DNA of 48,366 nucleotides, taken from the IMG/VR virus record IMGVR_UViG_3300042521_004506, positions 1-48,366 of that record. One strand, 5' to 3'. The notes beneath the pieces are model-generated. The model had not been told where the DNA came from and made no database searches. It saw nothing but the letters and a program-made list of their open reading frames with translations. The stretch is from a virus. Shown here piece after piece: positions 35,301-43,537 of the stretch; the stretch's first letter is position 1; each line of letters begins with the position of its first letter. Position numbers and translations under genes: made by a program.

Positions 35301-38115
35301 CTATCTCTAAAAGTCCATCAAAAGTACCTGTGTGCGCATCAATAAATGACTGTAGAGTATTGCCAATAAATTTACTTGTACCTAAATTGTCTGCATAAGC
35401 TATTTCTTTAGTAGAAACATCGTAATTTAAATAAGAAAATACTTCTTTATCACCGCTTCCAGTTAGAGAAATGATTCCATTTGAATTTTGATCTCTCTTA
35501 TAAGAGTAAAAACTAAAACTTAAAGTTTTTCCAACAGACCAACCTCTATCTTTTGCCCAATCAAGCATTTCTCTTCTTAAGAAAGCGCATACAATTTTAG
35601 ACTTTTCAGGTGCATTATTTATCCAATTCATGCATGGCGCAATTTGAACCCTTCTTTTTGGAGTTTCTTGTTCCGAGCCACCTTCATAGCACAAAAGAGC
35701 ATTATTGTCAAATATAAATGGATCTAAAGACAAAGAATAATATGATGCTTCTTTATTAGCTGCAGTATTATCTATGTTAAAATGGCAACCAAGACCAGAT
35801 GTGGTGTAGAGAGAAGAAAATATACCCCCATTATATAAATTCTTACTGTCCTCACCATAAATATTTATGCCATACCTCTTTGGATTAGGGACATACTCGT
35901 AAGAACGGTGAGACATCGTTCCTGGAAACATCTTATTATGCTTGTAATGGAGTGATATGAAATTTGATCCACCAGAAAAATCAGATAACTTTTTTACAAG
36001 ATTCTCCGAAAGCACAGAACTAGGTTCTCCAAAACCTAAATGCGAAATCATATAAGCTGGAGTAGTTTCAAAAAAACCGTTTTGATCTTTGTAAGTTTTT
36101 CCCAAAAAGTCAAATGCTACACCTATCTGTGATGCTCCAACAAGTTTTCTTAACTTGCCAAAATGAGCAGACTTTGTAGCAGGTCCTCCAACCTGCATAT
36201 TCTCTGATTCATAAATAGGTAAATTTAAAATTGCATTAAAATAGTTGTCGCCAAACGCCATAACTTCAATGCTTTTCTTTATAGTATTATATTTATAAAA
36301 TCTATTATAGCCCTTGCCGCCATCTTCTATGGGTTTAAAGTCATCATCTGCAACATGTTCTTGAAATGATTTTATTTCACCACGTACAAATGCGGTAGTG
36401 AACGCTCTGCACAAAGGAGCTAGTCCAACATAGTTTTCTAAATCCACAGTATGCGCAAGACCTCTAGTGTAAATAGAGCCAGACCTTGAACCTTTTGATA
36501 AAACAATACTCTCGGCTTCTTCGGAAGAGGCAGTCAAATAAGAATTATCCTTATTACCATTCCATAGTCTTGCCGCTGGCATCATGGCGCAACCCATAAA
36601 ATCTCTACCTTCTAAAAATTCAATAATTGGCTCATTTGGATTGGCAGAAAAAATACCAATTTCAGAAAAAGTAGGAATAAATCCATTTTGAGTGCCATCA
36701 GAAGTGCCATTTGTTGACAATATATTGACATTGCCAGACAAATTCTTTTTCAACGCATCTAATACATCCATTATTGTTAAACCATAAGTTGGTTCGTTTA
36801 GTGGATCTGTAGATTGTGTATCTGAATAAAATACTTTAGATTTACCAAATGAAAAATTAGCGTTCTTATATGCATCAGTTATATCTAAATTTAATTTACC
36901 ATAATAAAACTTATTGCCCATATTCGAATAAACAACAGTTTTACTATTTAAAGATATTTTATTTAATGATCTTTCGCTGATTGAAAAATAAAATTCTACA
37001 TTATTAATAGCAGAAGACTTTATTTTAATATCAATAGGTTTTGCTAAGGAATCACTTGGTTTGACAAACTTTGGACAAAAATAAAAGTGATATGGAGCTT
37101 TCCCGTTTGTTCCACTTTCCTTTTCTGCATATTCTCTTCTAAAATGTAGAATTGGGATATCATCGTAATGGCCAACAGAATTAAATATATCTCTTACGTG
37201 AACAAGAGGATGGTTTCTTCCTCCACCTCCAGATGAAGATTTAAGCCCACGAGTAATCACTTGGTCATAAAATGCTATGCCATTTGCGTCAAAGTATTGC
37301 TTGTGAACTATAGAGCTGTCAAGTTGTGGGCTACTTTTCTTGTAAAATAATCCATTTTCTAATACTGGACTTTCCGCTCTATCCACAATGGATATTAATG
37401 GGAATCCAGCTGGCACAGAAACTGTAGCCTTATTTTTTATAATAACATTTTTTAGATTAACTTCATCATCAAATACAAATTCACCGGAACCAACATACAA
37501 AACATTATATCTTTCACATCCAAAATAATTATCTTGTAAATTAAAATTAACAAGTCTGTTTTGAGAAAACCTTTTAAATTCGTCAATAACCAAAGCATCA
37601 TCTTTATTGCCTTTTTTATCAATTCTGACGTTTAATCCATCAAACATTTTTTCAGCAACTTTAGTAGGAGCAATTTCAATAATTGGCTTTTGCTTTATAA
37701 TTTTACCTCTTGTAATGCCCCCAGAAGTAAAATTCAATTTTAAATTAAATTTAAAAAAACCATTATTGAAGATAGATCCAGTATTAATTTCTACAATGTT
37801 TTTACTTCTGTTATAAGATATATGACCTTTGATTTGTAATGCGTTTTTTGGAGCATTGTTATACGGAATAATTACATCAAATGGATTTTCTTCGTTTAAC
37901 AAATACAATACATTTTCTTTTGTTGAATTATTCTCATACGCATATTTTGAATTTGTCAGAGACTTAATGTCTAATACAACTTTTTCACAGCTTGAAAAAG
38001 AAGTTCCTATTTCAATCACATCTCCATTTTTTAATAATTTTTGACTATAAAGTTTAGCCTTGTTCTGGCTAATGCCTATTGCTACAGTATCGTATGCGTT
38101 ATATGATTTATTCAT
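32305..38115 (-). CDS. Large virion-like protein with Tyr/Pro-rich repeat (1936 aa)
   Basis: Not recognised as a family. The N-terminal half is mixed alpha/beta with Asn/Lys-rich segments. A Tyr/Pro/Ser-rich region lies in the middle (around residues 1000-1050) with tandem YYHEP-type pentapeptides and many NPYS motifs nearby. The C-terminal part is beta-rich. The gene is first of the three giant genes: its start overlaps the 298-aa gene by one base (TAATG) and its end overlaps the 3947-aa gene by four. No SD is clear at the start, so translation may be coupled. A baseplate or proximal fibre role is inferred from order and size. Confidence 0.8.
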   Translation of the reverse strand: MNKSYNAYDTVAIGISQNKAKLYSQKLLKNGDVIEIGTSFSSCEKVVLDIKSLTNSKYAYENNSTKENVLYLLNEENPFDVIIPYNNAPKNALQIKGHISYNRSKNIVEINTGSIFNNGFFKFNLKLNFTSGGITRGKIIKQKPIIEIAPTKVAEKMFDGLNVRIDKKGNKDDALVIDEFKRFSQNRLVNFNLQDNYFGCERYNVLYVGSGEFVFDDEVNLKNVIIKNKATVSVPAGFPLISIVDRAESPVLENGLFYKKSSPQLDSSIVHKQYFDANGIAFYDQVITRGLKSSSGGGGRNHPLVHVRDIFNSVGHYDDIPILHFRREYAEKESGTNGKAPYHFYFCPKFVKPSDSLAKPIDIKIKSSAINNVEFYFSISERSLNKISLNSKTVVYSNMGNKFYYGKLNLDITDAYKNANFSFGKSKVFYSDTQSTDPLNEPTYGLTIMDVLDALKKNLSGNVNILSTNGTSDGTQNGFIPTFSEIGIFSANPNEPIIEFLEGRDFMGCAMMPAARLWNGNKDNSYLTASSEEAESIVLSKGSRSGSIYTRGLAHTVDLENYVGLAPLCRAFTTAFVRGEIKSFQEHVADDDFKPIEDGGKGYNRFYKYNTIKKSIEVMAFGDNYFNAILNLPIYESENMQVGGPATKSAHFGKLRKLVGASQIGVAFDFLGKTYKDQNGFFETTPAYMISHLGFGEPSSVLSENLVKKLSDFSGGSNFISLHYKHNKMFPGTMSHRSYEYVPNPKRYGINIYGEDSKNLYNGGIFSSLYTTSGLGCHFNIDNTAANKEASYYSLSLDPFIFDNNALLCYEGGSEQETPKRRVQIAPCMNWINNAPEKSKIVCAFLRREMLDWAKDRGWSVGKTLSFSFYSYKRDQNSNGIISLTGSGDKEVFSYLNYDVSTKEIAYADNLGTSKFIGNTLQSFIDAHTGTFDGLLEIEAKPVIRATDVMPYEDFVFNTAITNIGGKRPVVEIISEEPYYYPYASNPYSPVQGMELNSGLYSENIGTFEMWSNPYSSNSPYYYEPYYHEPYYHEPYYYEPYVNPYTPPQEVAKTGLLMVYKNTVIPRMQSGFNLQIDMIQNNKYPRSYKFYLNNPKYNSIDDLVDDVNSRLLEFGIVAKSLVQNPKAYSTRRLVEKEPAKIVEANYIFKKVYPFIESSQLDIVSENIEPNPYIESLEENPYSSLFESNVNVIGTSEASATESLVGNYSFDPYTQQYSDAYTSPYEYPTESKRFVAESLSRLPKVNPSILQSEINAVTFERVRVSESSNETIGIYYDTYDSQHDQPDVLNVSFVSKSTNYSSAKNEQVFGGRPRNVIGVSDMENISSPVLSSSFDDENRFIESSELISQDNQDNYSKNNYTQKLMMLPSNMIALEVSYGGYIANGIIRTNPAPNTYFANYQQTGIGDVQFRTVDADFALVIVRVAYSDGRYGPNNSASNDFASMITATVNYNSPVDPAYVVGEFAPGDTVENVEFINSEGDSESYLVFPVMLKIPLKSTVSYVSINMSSTGLSTSVKIIDAPSEINNFGFLAINKNNPNYDMKVSKDGKTFGLVLDNYGFWDILIAPEGILETSDAGEFTFNGRGYSRTVIDTDDRFVAGIGNPIISDVDNDITGFDKSMIPEPIRNSITLIPVPGYQQVWVLRIDPAVKTYLVNRRRAAGGASQDGCYVDIPVYFQANITESSGTCNIRIFNNVGCVFDYNFCDFFWNLGSPLQPPSAFVIQDSIEVNFIEYINCDSVARNIEEDGLQKIEIVSYFMLNINKIPMLDNGNALLLIKADTAETQVRDIFTPDIDTIGKLSTPTAVNQERPWEFDCSFVPGIDRINKTILYTNPQNYLDYTINSGEIARGINSLSRFMLVQPKTRFPLVDEFGMSSATEKVVASIGFVFKDWKPSATDFWQDRMIFGIKFVIPTGQTQPNLLQKFSIRFLYNEDRRLL
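34993..35058 (-). repeat. 15-bp tandem repeat encoding Tyr-Tyr/His-Glu-Pro-Tyr
   Basis: Four copies of a 15-bp unit (ATATGGCTCGTAGTA or its one-base variant with GTGGTA) plus a partial fifth. They encode YYEPY or YHEPY pentapeptides in the 1936-aa protein. The A/G variation switches Tyr to His at one position. Confidence 0.88.
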
Positions 38116-39011
38116 TAGTCAACAAACTCTATTAAAAAATATGTTTTTGGATCATCTAAATTATACTTCATAGAACCTGCATCCCATTTAACATTGATTA
38201 TATTTGCAGATTTACCTACTACAGTTCCTACCGATTTGCTTTTCATTAAATTTGTTGGCTTCGCGACCACCTTAGAGCCAACATGAACTATTTTATTGCC
38301 GCCAGACATATAGCGAAGCAACTCATGCAAACCATCCTTGCTGACATCTACAGAAATAAGTGATTTTGCAATCTTAATAGGATCTTTAGAAAGTAAGTCA
38401 AAATTTTCTTTTACATTTGACGCATATTTTTTAAGAGCTGACATTATATTTTTGTCATGATAAACCAAATTACTACCCTGACTTGCAAAAGTAAATTTAT
38501 GATATCTCCATTTTTCTTCATCTCTCATAGTGAGAATTTCAATATTAAAATTTTTACTTTTAGTGAATCTTGTCATTTCTTCCAGAGGATGATCGTTCAT
38601 TACCACTATTCCTTCACATCTAGCTCTAAAATTTGGGATACCGTTTGGTATTAAACAAACAGTTCCAAAATCTTTTTGTTGCAAGTCTTTGCGATTTATT
38701 TTGCACAAAACCATGTCCGTATTGGAAAGCATAGAGATTTTTGAAAGAGTAGATCCAAATACGGTTTGACCATAAAATTTTTGGTCTAAGGCTAATGATA
38801 TTGACACATCCAATATACTCAATGGCACATAAGCATATTCACCCATAGGATCTCCATTTGCTAGCAAGTCTGGCAAACGGGCGATTCTATTATCCCTAAC
38901 ATTATTATTATCAATGAACAGACTTACTGCCTCTATTATTGAGGCAGCATCGTCTGGTGATACAAAAATATCTCGCTTTAAATTAAAAGCATTTATTATA
39001 TCTTCTATCAT
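38115..39011 (-). CDS. Hypothetical protein with possible C-terminal SH3/KOW-like domain (298 aa)
   Basis: Not recognised. The N-terminal part is helical (PDDAASIIEAVSLFI). The last 60 residues (GSKVVAKPTNLMKSK, VGTVVGKSANIINVKWD) read as five short strands with a V-G-x-V-V-G turn, like a KOW or SH3-type barrel. It sits immediately upstream of the giant genes and overlaps the first by one base; its start overlaps the 65-aa gene by four. It is probably a virion or assembly protein expressed with them. Confidence 0.7.
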   Translation of the reverse strand: MIEDIINAFNLKRDIFVSPDDAASIIEAVSLFIDNNNVRDNRIARLPDLLANGDPMGEYAYVPLSILDVSISLALDQKFYGQTVFGSTLSKISMLSNTDMVLCKINRKDLQQKDFGTVCLIPNGIPNFRARCEGIVVMNDHPLEEMTRFTKSKNFNIEILTMRDEEKWRYHKFTFASQGSNLVYHDKNIMSALKKYASNVKENFDLLSKDPIKIAKSLISVDVSKDGLHELLRYMSGGNKIVHVGSKVVAKPTNLMKSKSVGTVVGKSANIINVKWDAGSMKYNLDDPKTYFLIEFVD

Positions 39012-39205
39012 GAATTCTTTTTACGAGAACATGCACCGCAACCCCTTGAACCATTATTATTGTTATTATTGGTTTTTTGATCAGCTGGATTTTGCTGCTT
39101 TGGGGGATTTGTGGGACCCGAAGCAGGCTTGTTATTGCCAATAGATTGCTTTAACTCTGCTATCTTTTTAAGTAAATTAATTTTTTGATTATTCATGTTT
39201 TCCAT
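39008..39205 (-). CDS. Small Asn/Pro-rich protein with CxxC-like tail (65 aa)
   Basis: The N terminus is a helix (INLLKKIAELKQS), followed by a Pro/Asn/Gln-rich disordered stretch with six consecutive Asn, then GCGACSRKK. A good AGGAGG lies 11 bases upstream of the ATG at 39205. It overlaps the upstream gene by 17 bases and the downstream gene by four (ATGA). Role unknown; the layout suggests a short adaptor or assembly peptide. Confidence 0.6.
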   Translation of the reverse strand: MENMNNQKINLLKKIAELKQSIGNNKPASGPTNPPKQQNPADQKTNNNNNNGSRGCGACSRKKNS

Positions 39206-39818
39206 TTTCTAATAAACCTCCTATATTGCCCTGTAAATCGGAAACCAAATCTATGAGAATATTTTTTAATTCTGGACTTTTACTACTTCTTACCCTTATT
39301 TCAATAATTTCTTGTAATTTCTTTATTACTATTCTAGCTGGTTCAATCCGTTCAGATTCTTCAGTAAGAGCTAGTTGTATAGTATTTGCCTGATCTATAA
39401 GCTTATTCAAGACTTCAGTCTGCTTCATGCTTTCAGGATCTGTTCTATCCTCAACAGCACTAGCAATCTGAAATATTCTTTTTTCTAATATAGACAAATA
39501 AGTTTGCAATCTTTCTGCTTTTGATGCAGATACCTCTTTCCACTTTGAAAGATCTTCAACATATTCTCTCATTTTTTCGTGCCTATTGACATCAATAAAA
39601 TGATTAATCATATGTGACCTAATTGAAGGAATAGAAATATCTTCATTATTTGACTTCAAGAGCCTATGCACGGCAGTCAGATTTTTCTCATGTCCATACA
39701 GTTCTTCTGCGTCCTGCCTGAATGCGCTATTGCAAAGCTTGCAATTACTTTTTATAATAACTGCATCAGCTTTTTGCTTACTAATAGAATTAATTGTTCT
39801 TAGAGCTCTGTCTTCCAT
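39189..39818 (-). CDS. Zinc-finger-like DNA-binding protein, possible small terminase-type (209 aa)
   Basis: Near the N terminus CKLCNSAFR (C-x-x-C) is followed about 45 residues later by SHMINHF (H-x-x-x-H), consistent with a zinc ribbon or finger. The intervening stretch has helix-turn-helix character (HRLLKSNNEDISIPSIRSH). The rest is a long helical, probably coiled-coil region. Such Cys/His plus HTH layouts occur in phage proteins beside packaging genes, so a small-terminase or regulatory role is possible but unproven. The gene overlaps both neighbours (29 and 17 bases). Confidence 0.65.
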   Translation of the reverse strand: MEDRALRTINSISKQKADAVIIKSNCKLCNSAFRQDAEELYGHEKNLTAVHRLLKSNNEDISIPSIRSHMINHFIDVNRHEKMREYVEDLSKWKEVSASKAERLQTYLSILEKRIFQIASAVEDRTDPESMKQTEVLNKLIDQANTIQLALTEESERIEPARIVIKKLQEIIEIRVRSSKSPELKNILIDLVSDLQGNIGGLLENGKHE

Positions 39819-40089
39819 TTGATTTTTTATTAGATTTATAAGATTCTATCATAATTTCATGATTTTTATGCACCAAATCCATACACTCTTTAATGTAAGA
39901 TTGGAATTTTTTTGGACTATCTAGGCCGACTTCACAAGATGATTTTAGTAAATATAATACTTTTTCGTCTTCTGGCTTAAATTCTTGAATAACAGATTTA
40001 ATTATATCAATAGCTTTTTTTTGGTCAGTATTGACACAATTATGAGCCCTTACCAGTTTTGTCATAAAATCATCTAAATAATAAATCAT
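39790..40089 (-). CDS. Hypothetical protein (99 aa)
   Basis: Not recognised. Predicted helical, with a Lys/Ser/Asn-rich C terminus. The helical pairs (KKAIDIIKSVIQEFKPEDEK, then VLYLLKSSCEV) slightly resemble a TPR-like or helical-hairpin fold. Starts with ATG overlapping the previous stop (ATGA) and overlaps the next gene by 29 bases. It belongs to the continuous block leading to the giant genes. Confidence 0.6.
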   Translation of the reverse strand: MIYYLDDFMTKLVRAHNCVNTDQKKAIDIIKSVIQEFKPEDEKVLYLLKSSCEVGLDSPKKFQSYIKECMDLVHKNHEIMIESYKSNKKSNGRQSSKNN

Positions 40090-40550
40090 AATTCAACTAT
40101 CTTAAAATGTTTTGAAATATTATCCCACTCTTGGCCTCTACTTTTGGCGACAATGGGCCTACCTTCATCTCCCATTATTATTACTTCCAAACCGCTCCAT
40201 TGACCTTGAATCGAAAAATTATTATATAATATCTCGTTTTCTTTGGAACCTATTTGGCACTTTTCTTCAGATATATTAGAAGTATAATTGCATACTATAG
40301 TCATATTAAACTTAATTGCATATTTTTCTAATAAACTAATACATTTTATTTTCTTTTCTTCTGGTAACTCTGATATTATATTGTTTAATTTCTCTAAGTC
40401 TTTAAAGCTTTGCTTGTTACTTGTATCTCGATCTTGAGAAACAGCCTTAACTTGCTGAGCTGGACCACCTCTACCTATATTCATAAGCATATTTTCCAAC
40501 CCACTTTCATCAATTGAAAATGCTTTGGGTTCTAAAAATTCATTTGCCAT
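40086..40550 (-). CDS. Hypothetical protein (154 aa)
   Basis: Not recognised. The first 50 residues look disordered (Gln/Ser/Asp-rich, with GRGGPAQQ). Then comes a helix (FKDLEKLNNIISELPEEKK) and a C-terminal beta-rich domain ending in SKHFKIVEL. AAGGAG lies six bases before the start. It overlaps the RuvC-like gene by 11 bases and the next gene by four. Confidence 0.65.
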   Translation of the reverse strand: MANEFLEPKAFSIDESGLENMLMNIGRGGPAQQVKAVSQDRDTSNKQSFKDLEKLNNIISELPEEKKIKCISLLEKYAIKFNMTIVCNYTSNISEEKCQIGSKENEILYNNFSIQGQWSGLEVIIMGDEGRPIVAKSRGQEWDNISKHFKIVEL

Positions 40551-41103
40551 AATTTCTCCTTAGCCAATTAGCCATCAGCAAGGCTTCTGCCATGCCATCA
40601 TGTTTTACTTGGGTTATCTCTGAAGCTATTTCAGGAAATAATTTTTTGGCTAGCTCTATTCCCTTTTTCTTAGCTTCTGCTTTTTGTTTACGTTTCCATG
40701 AAGATATTTGAGACGCAGACATCAAGGCTCTTTGTTCTTTTGTCAATTTTTCTTGATACAGCTCTGGATACATATCTTTCCACTTTTGAGGAGTGCAAAA
40801 TATATGTGAAAGGCCAAGAGCGCCGACTATACCCTCCCATATGCCATGACCCCTACCAAAATGATACATAGAAACCCCTCCATTTCCAGGCATTGCATGG
40901 GTAAGCTCCTGGCATACATGAGCTTCTTTTCCAACAAATTGTTTGAGGTATGCAGACATAGTTGCAACATCATAGTCAGATTTTTTTTTATTATTTTTTT
41001 TAATACTTATGCATGGGGTAGTTTTTATAAAAAAACACTTACCATTATCGTTAATTGCCGCTATTCCACCGCTAATGCCTGGATCTATGCCAACAAATAT
41101 CAT
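40540..41103 (-). CDS. RuvC-like Holliday junction resolvase/nuclease
   Basis: RuvC-family nucleases cut four-way DNA junctions, for phages often before packaging. The 187-aa product starts MIFVGIDPGISGG with catalytic Asp7, has CQELTHAMPGNG with Glu66, and ends with KHDGMAEALLMA with Asp169 and Glu173. The segment MYHFGRGHGIWEGIV is typical of this phage branch. The ATG at 41103 is chosen because it forms a TAATG overlap with the epimerase stop, has GGTGG upstream, and starts directly at the RNase H-fold strand. A start at 41118 would add five residues. It should act in recombination or debranching of replicated DNA. Confidence 0.85.
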   Translation of the reverse strand: MIFVGIDPGISGGIAAINDNGKCFFIKTTPCISIKKNNKKKSDYDVATMSAYLKQFVGKEAHVCQELTHAMPGNGGVSMYHFGRGHGIWEGIVGALGLSHIFCTPQKWKDMYPELYQEKLTKEQRALMSASQISSWKRKQKAEAKKKGIELAKKLFPEIASEITQVKHDGMAEALLMANWLRRNYGK

Positions 41104-42065
41104 TATGAAAACCACCAATCTATTGTGTTGTCTACGCCTTTCCAGAAGTCAGCTTGTGGCTCATAGCCTAAAATACGTTTAGCTTTTTCTATACTAGCTA
41201 AAGTCTCTCTTACATCTCCTGGTCTTGGAGGCTTATTAGACACAGAAATCATTCCATCTGCAAATCTATCTGTTAAATAATTTAATAATTCATTACAAGA
41301 ATAGTTTTTGCCACAACCAATATTAAAAGCTTCATGCATACTATCAGCTTTTTGCGCAGAAAGCAAGCAAGCATTTACTACGTCTCCAATATAGCAAAAA
41401 TCTCTTCTCTGCTCACCATCACCCTCCATTGAAATAGGTAAACCATTTTTTATTTTATGCATCCATGCGGCCAAAACTGTTGAATAAGCAGAAGACCCAT
41501 CTTGGCCTGGACCATAAACATTAAAAAATCTCAAAATGATACTGTTATAATTTTTTATGTCTTTATATATATTTAGATATTTTTCAAAAGTTGCTTTTTG
41601 CAAAGCATATGGACTAATTTGCTTTAATGGCTCATCTTCAAATGTTGGTAAATTTTTTGCTCCTCCGTAAACCGAAGACGATGAAGCAAAAACCATAGAA
41701 GTATTAGACTTAAGGCAAGACTCCAATAGTGCCACAGATTTATTTATATTGTATTCATCAGTTCTACGTGGATTTTCTACAGAGTAAGCAACTCTTGGAA
41801 GAGCTGCCAAATGTATTATTCTATCAAACATTCCATCTGAGACTTGATCCAATATCTGACTACTACAAAAATCTACGTTAATTAAATGATGAGATGTTCC
41901 GTTCGCCCAATCAGTGCCAAGGTTCATTCTCAACTTGTCGCAAGCAAAAGAATCTATATCTACGCCTAAGACACTGTCTATGTTCCACTTTTCCTTATTG
42001 ATAACGCATTCTCTAAAAATTGCAGATCCTATAAAGCCAGCGGCTCCAGTAATCAAAATTCTCAT
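41103..42065 (-). CDS. NAD-dependent epimerase/dehydratase (UDP-sugar 4-epimerase-like)
   Basis: An extended SDR enzyme of 320 aa. It has the NAD motif GAAGFIG at residues 7-13, the strand VDID around 35, SSSSVYG with the catalytic Ser near 130, SPYALQK with Tyr153 and Lys157, RFFNVYGPGQ and DFCYIGDVV. The pattern is that of UDP-glucose/UDP-GlcNAc 4-epimerases and related dehydratases. AGGAGG seven bases before the ATG supports the start. It may supply or alter sugars for glycosylation of virion parts or host surface glycans. Its place within replication and structural genes gives no direct clue. Confidence 0.88.
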   Translation of the reverse strand: MRILITGAAGFIGSAIFRECVINKEKWNIDSVLGVDIDSFACDKLRMNLGTDWANGTSHHLINVDFCSSQILDQVSDGMFDRIIHLAALPRVAYSVENPRRTDEYNINKSVALLESCLKSNTSMVFASSSSVYGGAKNLPTFEDEPLKQISPYALQKATFEKYLNIYKDIKNYNSIILRFFNVYGPGQDGSSAYSTVLAAWMHKIKNGLPISMEGDGEQRRDFCYIGDVVNACLLSAQKADSMHEAFNIGCGKNYSCNELLNYLTDRFADGMISVSNKPPRPGDVRETLASIEKAKRILGYEPQADFWKGVDNTIDWWFS

Positions 42066-42277
42066 TTGATACCTCCTAGTAAATCTTTTTCTTTCAAAAT
42101 GTCTACTATGTTTGAATCAACTATCAAATTGAATCCGTCTTTACTTTGAACTATAAATAATTTATCTTTTTTTGCAATTAGAAAGTAATTATGATTATCT
42201 CCGAACTTAACATCTTTAATTTCGTTAATAACCTCTATGTCTGCAGATGAAGCATGTTTTATATTTTTGTATAACAT
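42062..42277 (-). CDS. Hypothetical protein (71 aa)
   Basis: Not recognised. A small beta-rich protein by eye, with FGDNHNYFLIAKKDKLFIVQSKDG resembling successive short strands (about residues 26-49). It overlaps the epimerase start by four bases (ATGA) and begins two bases after the acidic-tailed gene. It has a modest GGAAAG upstream. Confidence 0.55.
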   Translation of the reverse strand: MLYKNIKHASSADIEVINEIKDVKFGDNHNYFLIAKKDKLFIVQSKDGFNLIVDSNIVDILKEKDLLGGIK

Positions 42278-42279
42278 AA

Positions 42280-42633
42280 TTATTTCTTTCCGTCTACATC
42301 GGCCTCTAAATCATCGTCATCATCAAAATCATCATCGTCGTCATCATCATCGTCGTCATCCATTGGCGATATGTCGCTACCTGTCATGTTCGCCATTTCG
42401 TCATCGTAATTTTCTTCTAAAAATTCCATCATATTTTTTACTAAAGACCAAACATTGCATAATGTAGCACTATATGCGTGCATGTCAGTTGCATTAATGT
42501 CTTTTGAGCTTGGATTATGTAATCTAATCCATAGCTCATCTACTATTTTTTCTGCACAATTAATTATTTGATCATTTTTTATTCCAAGATCATCAAGTGG
42601 CTGGCTATTATTTTTGTCGTTATTCTTGCTCAT
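42280..42633 (-). CDS. Protein with poly-Asp C-terminal tail (117 aa)
   Basis: A helical N-terminal domain of about 85 residues is followed by a tail with eleven Asp in a row, Phe, then five more Asp. Acidic tails ending single-stranded DNA-binding proteins (T4 gp32, T7 gp2.5) recruit replication partners or mimic DNA. No OB-fold is visible here, so the SSB analogy covers the tail only. The gene lies downstream of the clamp and clamp-loader-like genes. It overlaps the 305-aa gene by 14 bases. The tail is encoded by a GAT/GAC repeat tract (about 42312-42360) prone to slippage. Confidence 0.65.
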   Translation of the reverse strand: MSKNNDKNNSQPLDDLGIKNDQIINCAEKIVDELWIRLHNPSSKDINATDMHAYSATLCNVWSLVKNMMEFLEENYDDEMANMTGSDISPMDDDDDDDDDDDFDDDDDLEADVDGKK

Positions 42634-43537
42634 GTAAATTCCTTATTAAATTTATCGATTGTTTTTTGTTTACTTTTCCAGTAATTGCTGCTCTCACATA
42701 AACTATACTTAATAAACTATTTTCAAATGTTTTCATTCTTGCAATGTAGGACCAACATAAAGAACAGAACATGCAATCTTCAAGTTTTATAAAACCTTTT
42801 AATTTTTGATATATCATCTCTGTTAATTTAGATGAAAATCCCAAATTTGTTTTGTTAATTAAATGAGAAGTGTCTCCATTTGATATTAAAAATTTAGACA
42901 CGGTATGAACCCACATTGACATTTGAGTATTAACTTGTTTTGAATTACTAAAATAATAATAACAAAAGTTAATAAAATCACTTTCTGATTTGCAAAAAGC
43001 ATTAGTCATATCAAGAGAGCTTGCCGGTACGCCCAAAGACAAATCTGCAGCATGACAACTATTATTATTTTGACAATAGACAACATTTATTTTGTGCAAG
43101 ATATTACTCACAAAATCTCTAGAGAGTCTTTCAGAAAGTGGAGTAGACTCTATTTGCTTAACCAAATTTGAAGCAATTTCTTTTTCTATATCTGTAGATT
43201 CCAAAATACTATGTTTTAAATCTATATACTTAGGTATAGAGACACTTTTAAATTCCACTGCATTTTTTGTTAAATATTGTTTTGCTTTATCAAAATCAGA
43301 ATTCCACAAAAACAAAAACTTGTATGACTTATTTAAGAAAACACAATTTTCAAAATCTTCTAAATTTTTTATATTACATACTAGACATACGTCACTCTGG
43401 TCTTCAATAGAAAAGATATCAGAACTAATGATGGGCATTGGCTCTCCAGGAGACCAATATGACAAGTTTGAATTTTTACTCAGAGACTTAGCGTGAGTAA
43501 ATGCATCAAAAAATGGAACATCTGCTAAGACTATCAT
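42620..43537 (-). CDS. Hypothetical protein, possible clamp-loader delta-like subunit (305 aa)
   Basis: Not recognised directly. The first 110 residues alternate strands and helices (CLVCNIKNLEDF, YKFLFLWNSDFDKA) and the remainder is helical. This resembles the mini-Rossmann lid plus C-terminal bundle of DNA polymerase III delta subunits, which also lack Walker motifs. It follows the clamp gene with an ATGA overlap, close to DnaX, where a delta subunit would be expected. The assignment rests on position and shape, not on motif identity. Confidence 0.6.
   Translation of the reverse strand: MIVLADVPFFDAFTHAKSLSKNSNLSYWSPGEPMPIISSDIFSIEDQSDVCLVCNIKNLEDFENCVFLNKSYKFLFLWNSDFDKAKQYLTKNAVEFKSVSIPKYIDLKHSILESTDIEKEIASNLVKQIESTPLSERLSRDFVSNILHKINVVYCQNNNSCHAADLSLGVPASSLDMTNAFCKSESDFINFCYYYFSNSKQVNTQMSMWVHTVSKFLISNGDTSHLINKTNLGFSSKLTEMIYQKLKGFIKLEDCMFCSLCWSYIARMKTFENSLLSIVYVRAAITGKVNKKQSINLIRNLHEQE

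Noticed and set aside
42237-42467. Plus-strand His/Arg-rich frame
   Set aside because: Antisense of the poly-Asp tract; no SD and a complete real gene on the other strand.
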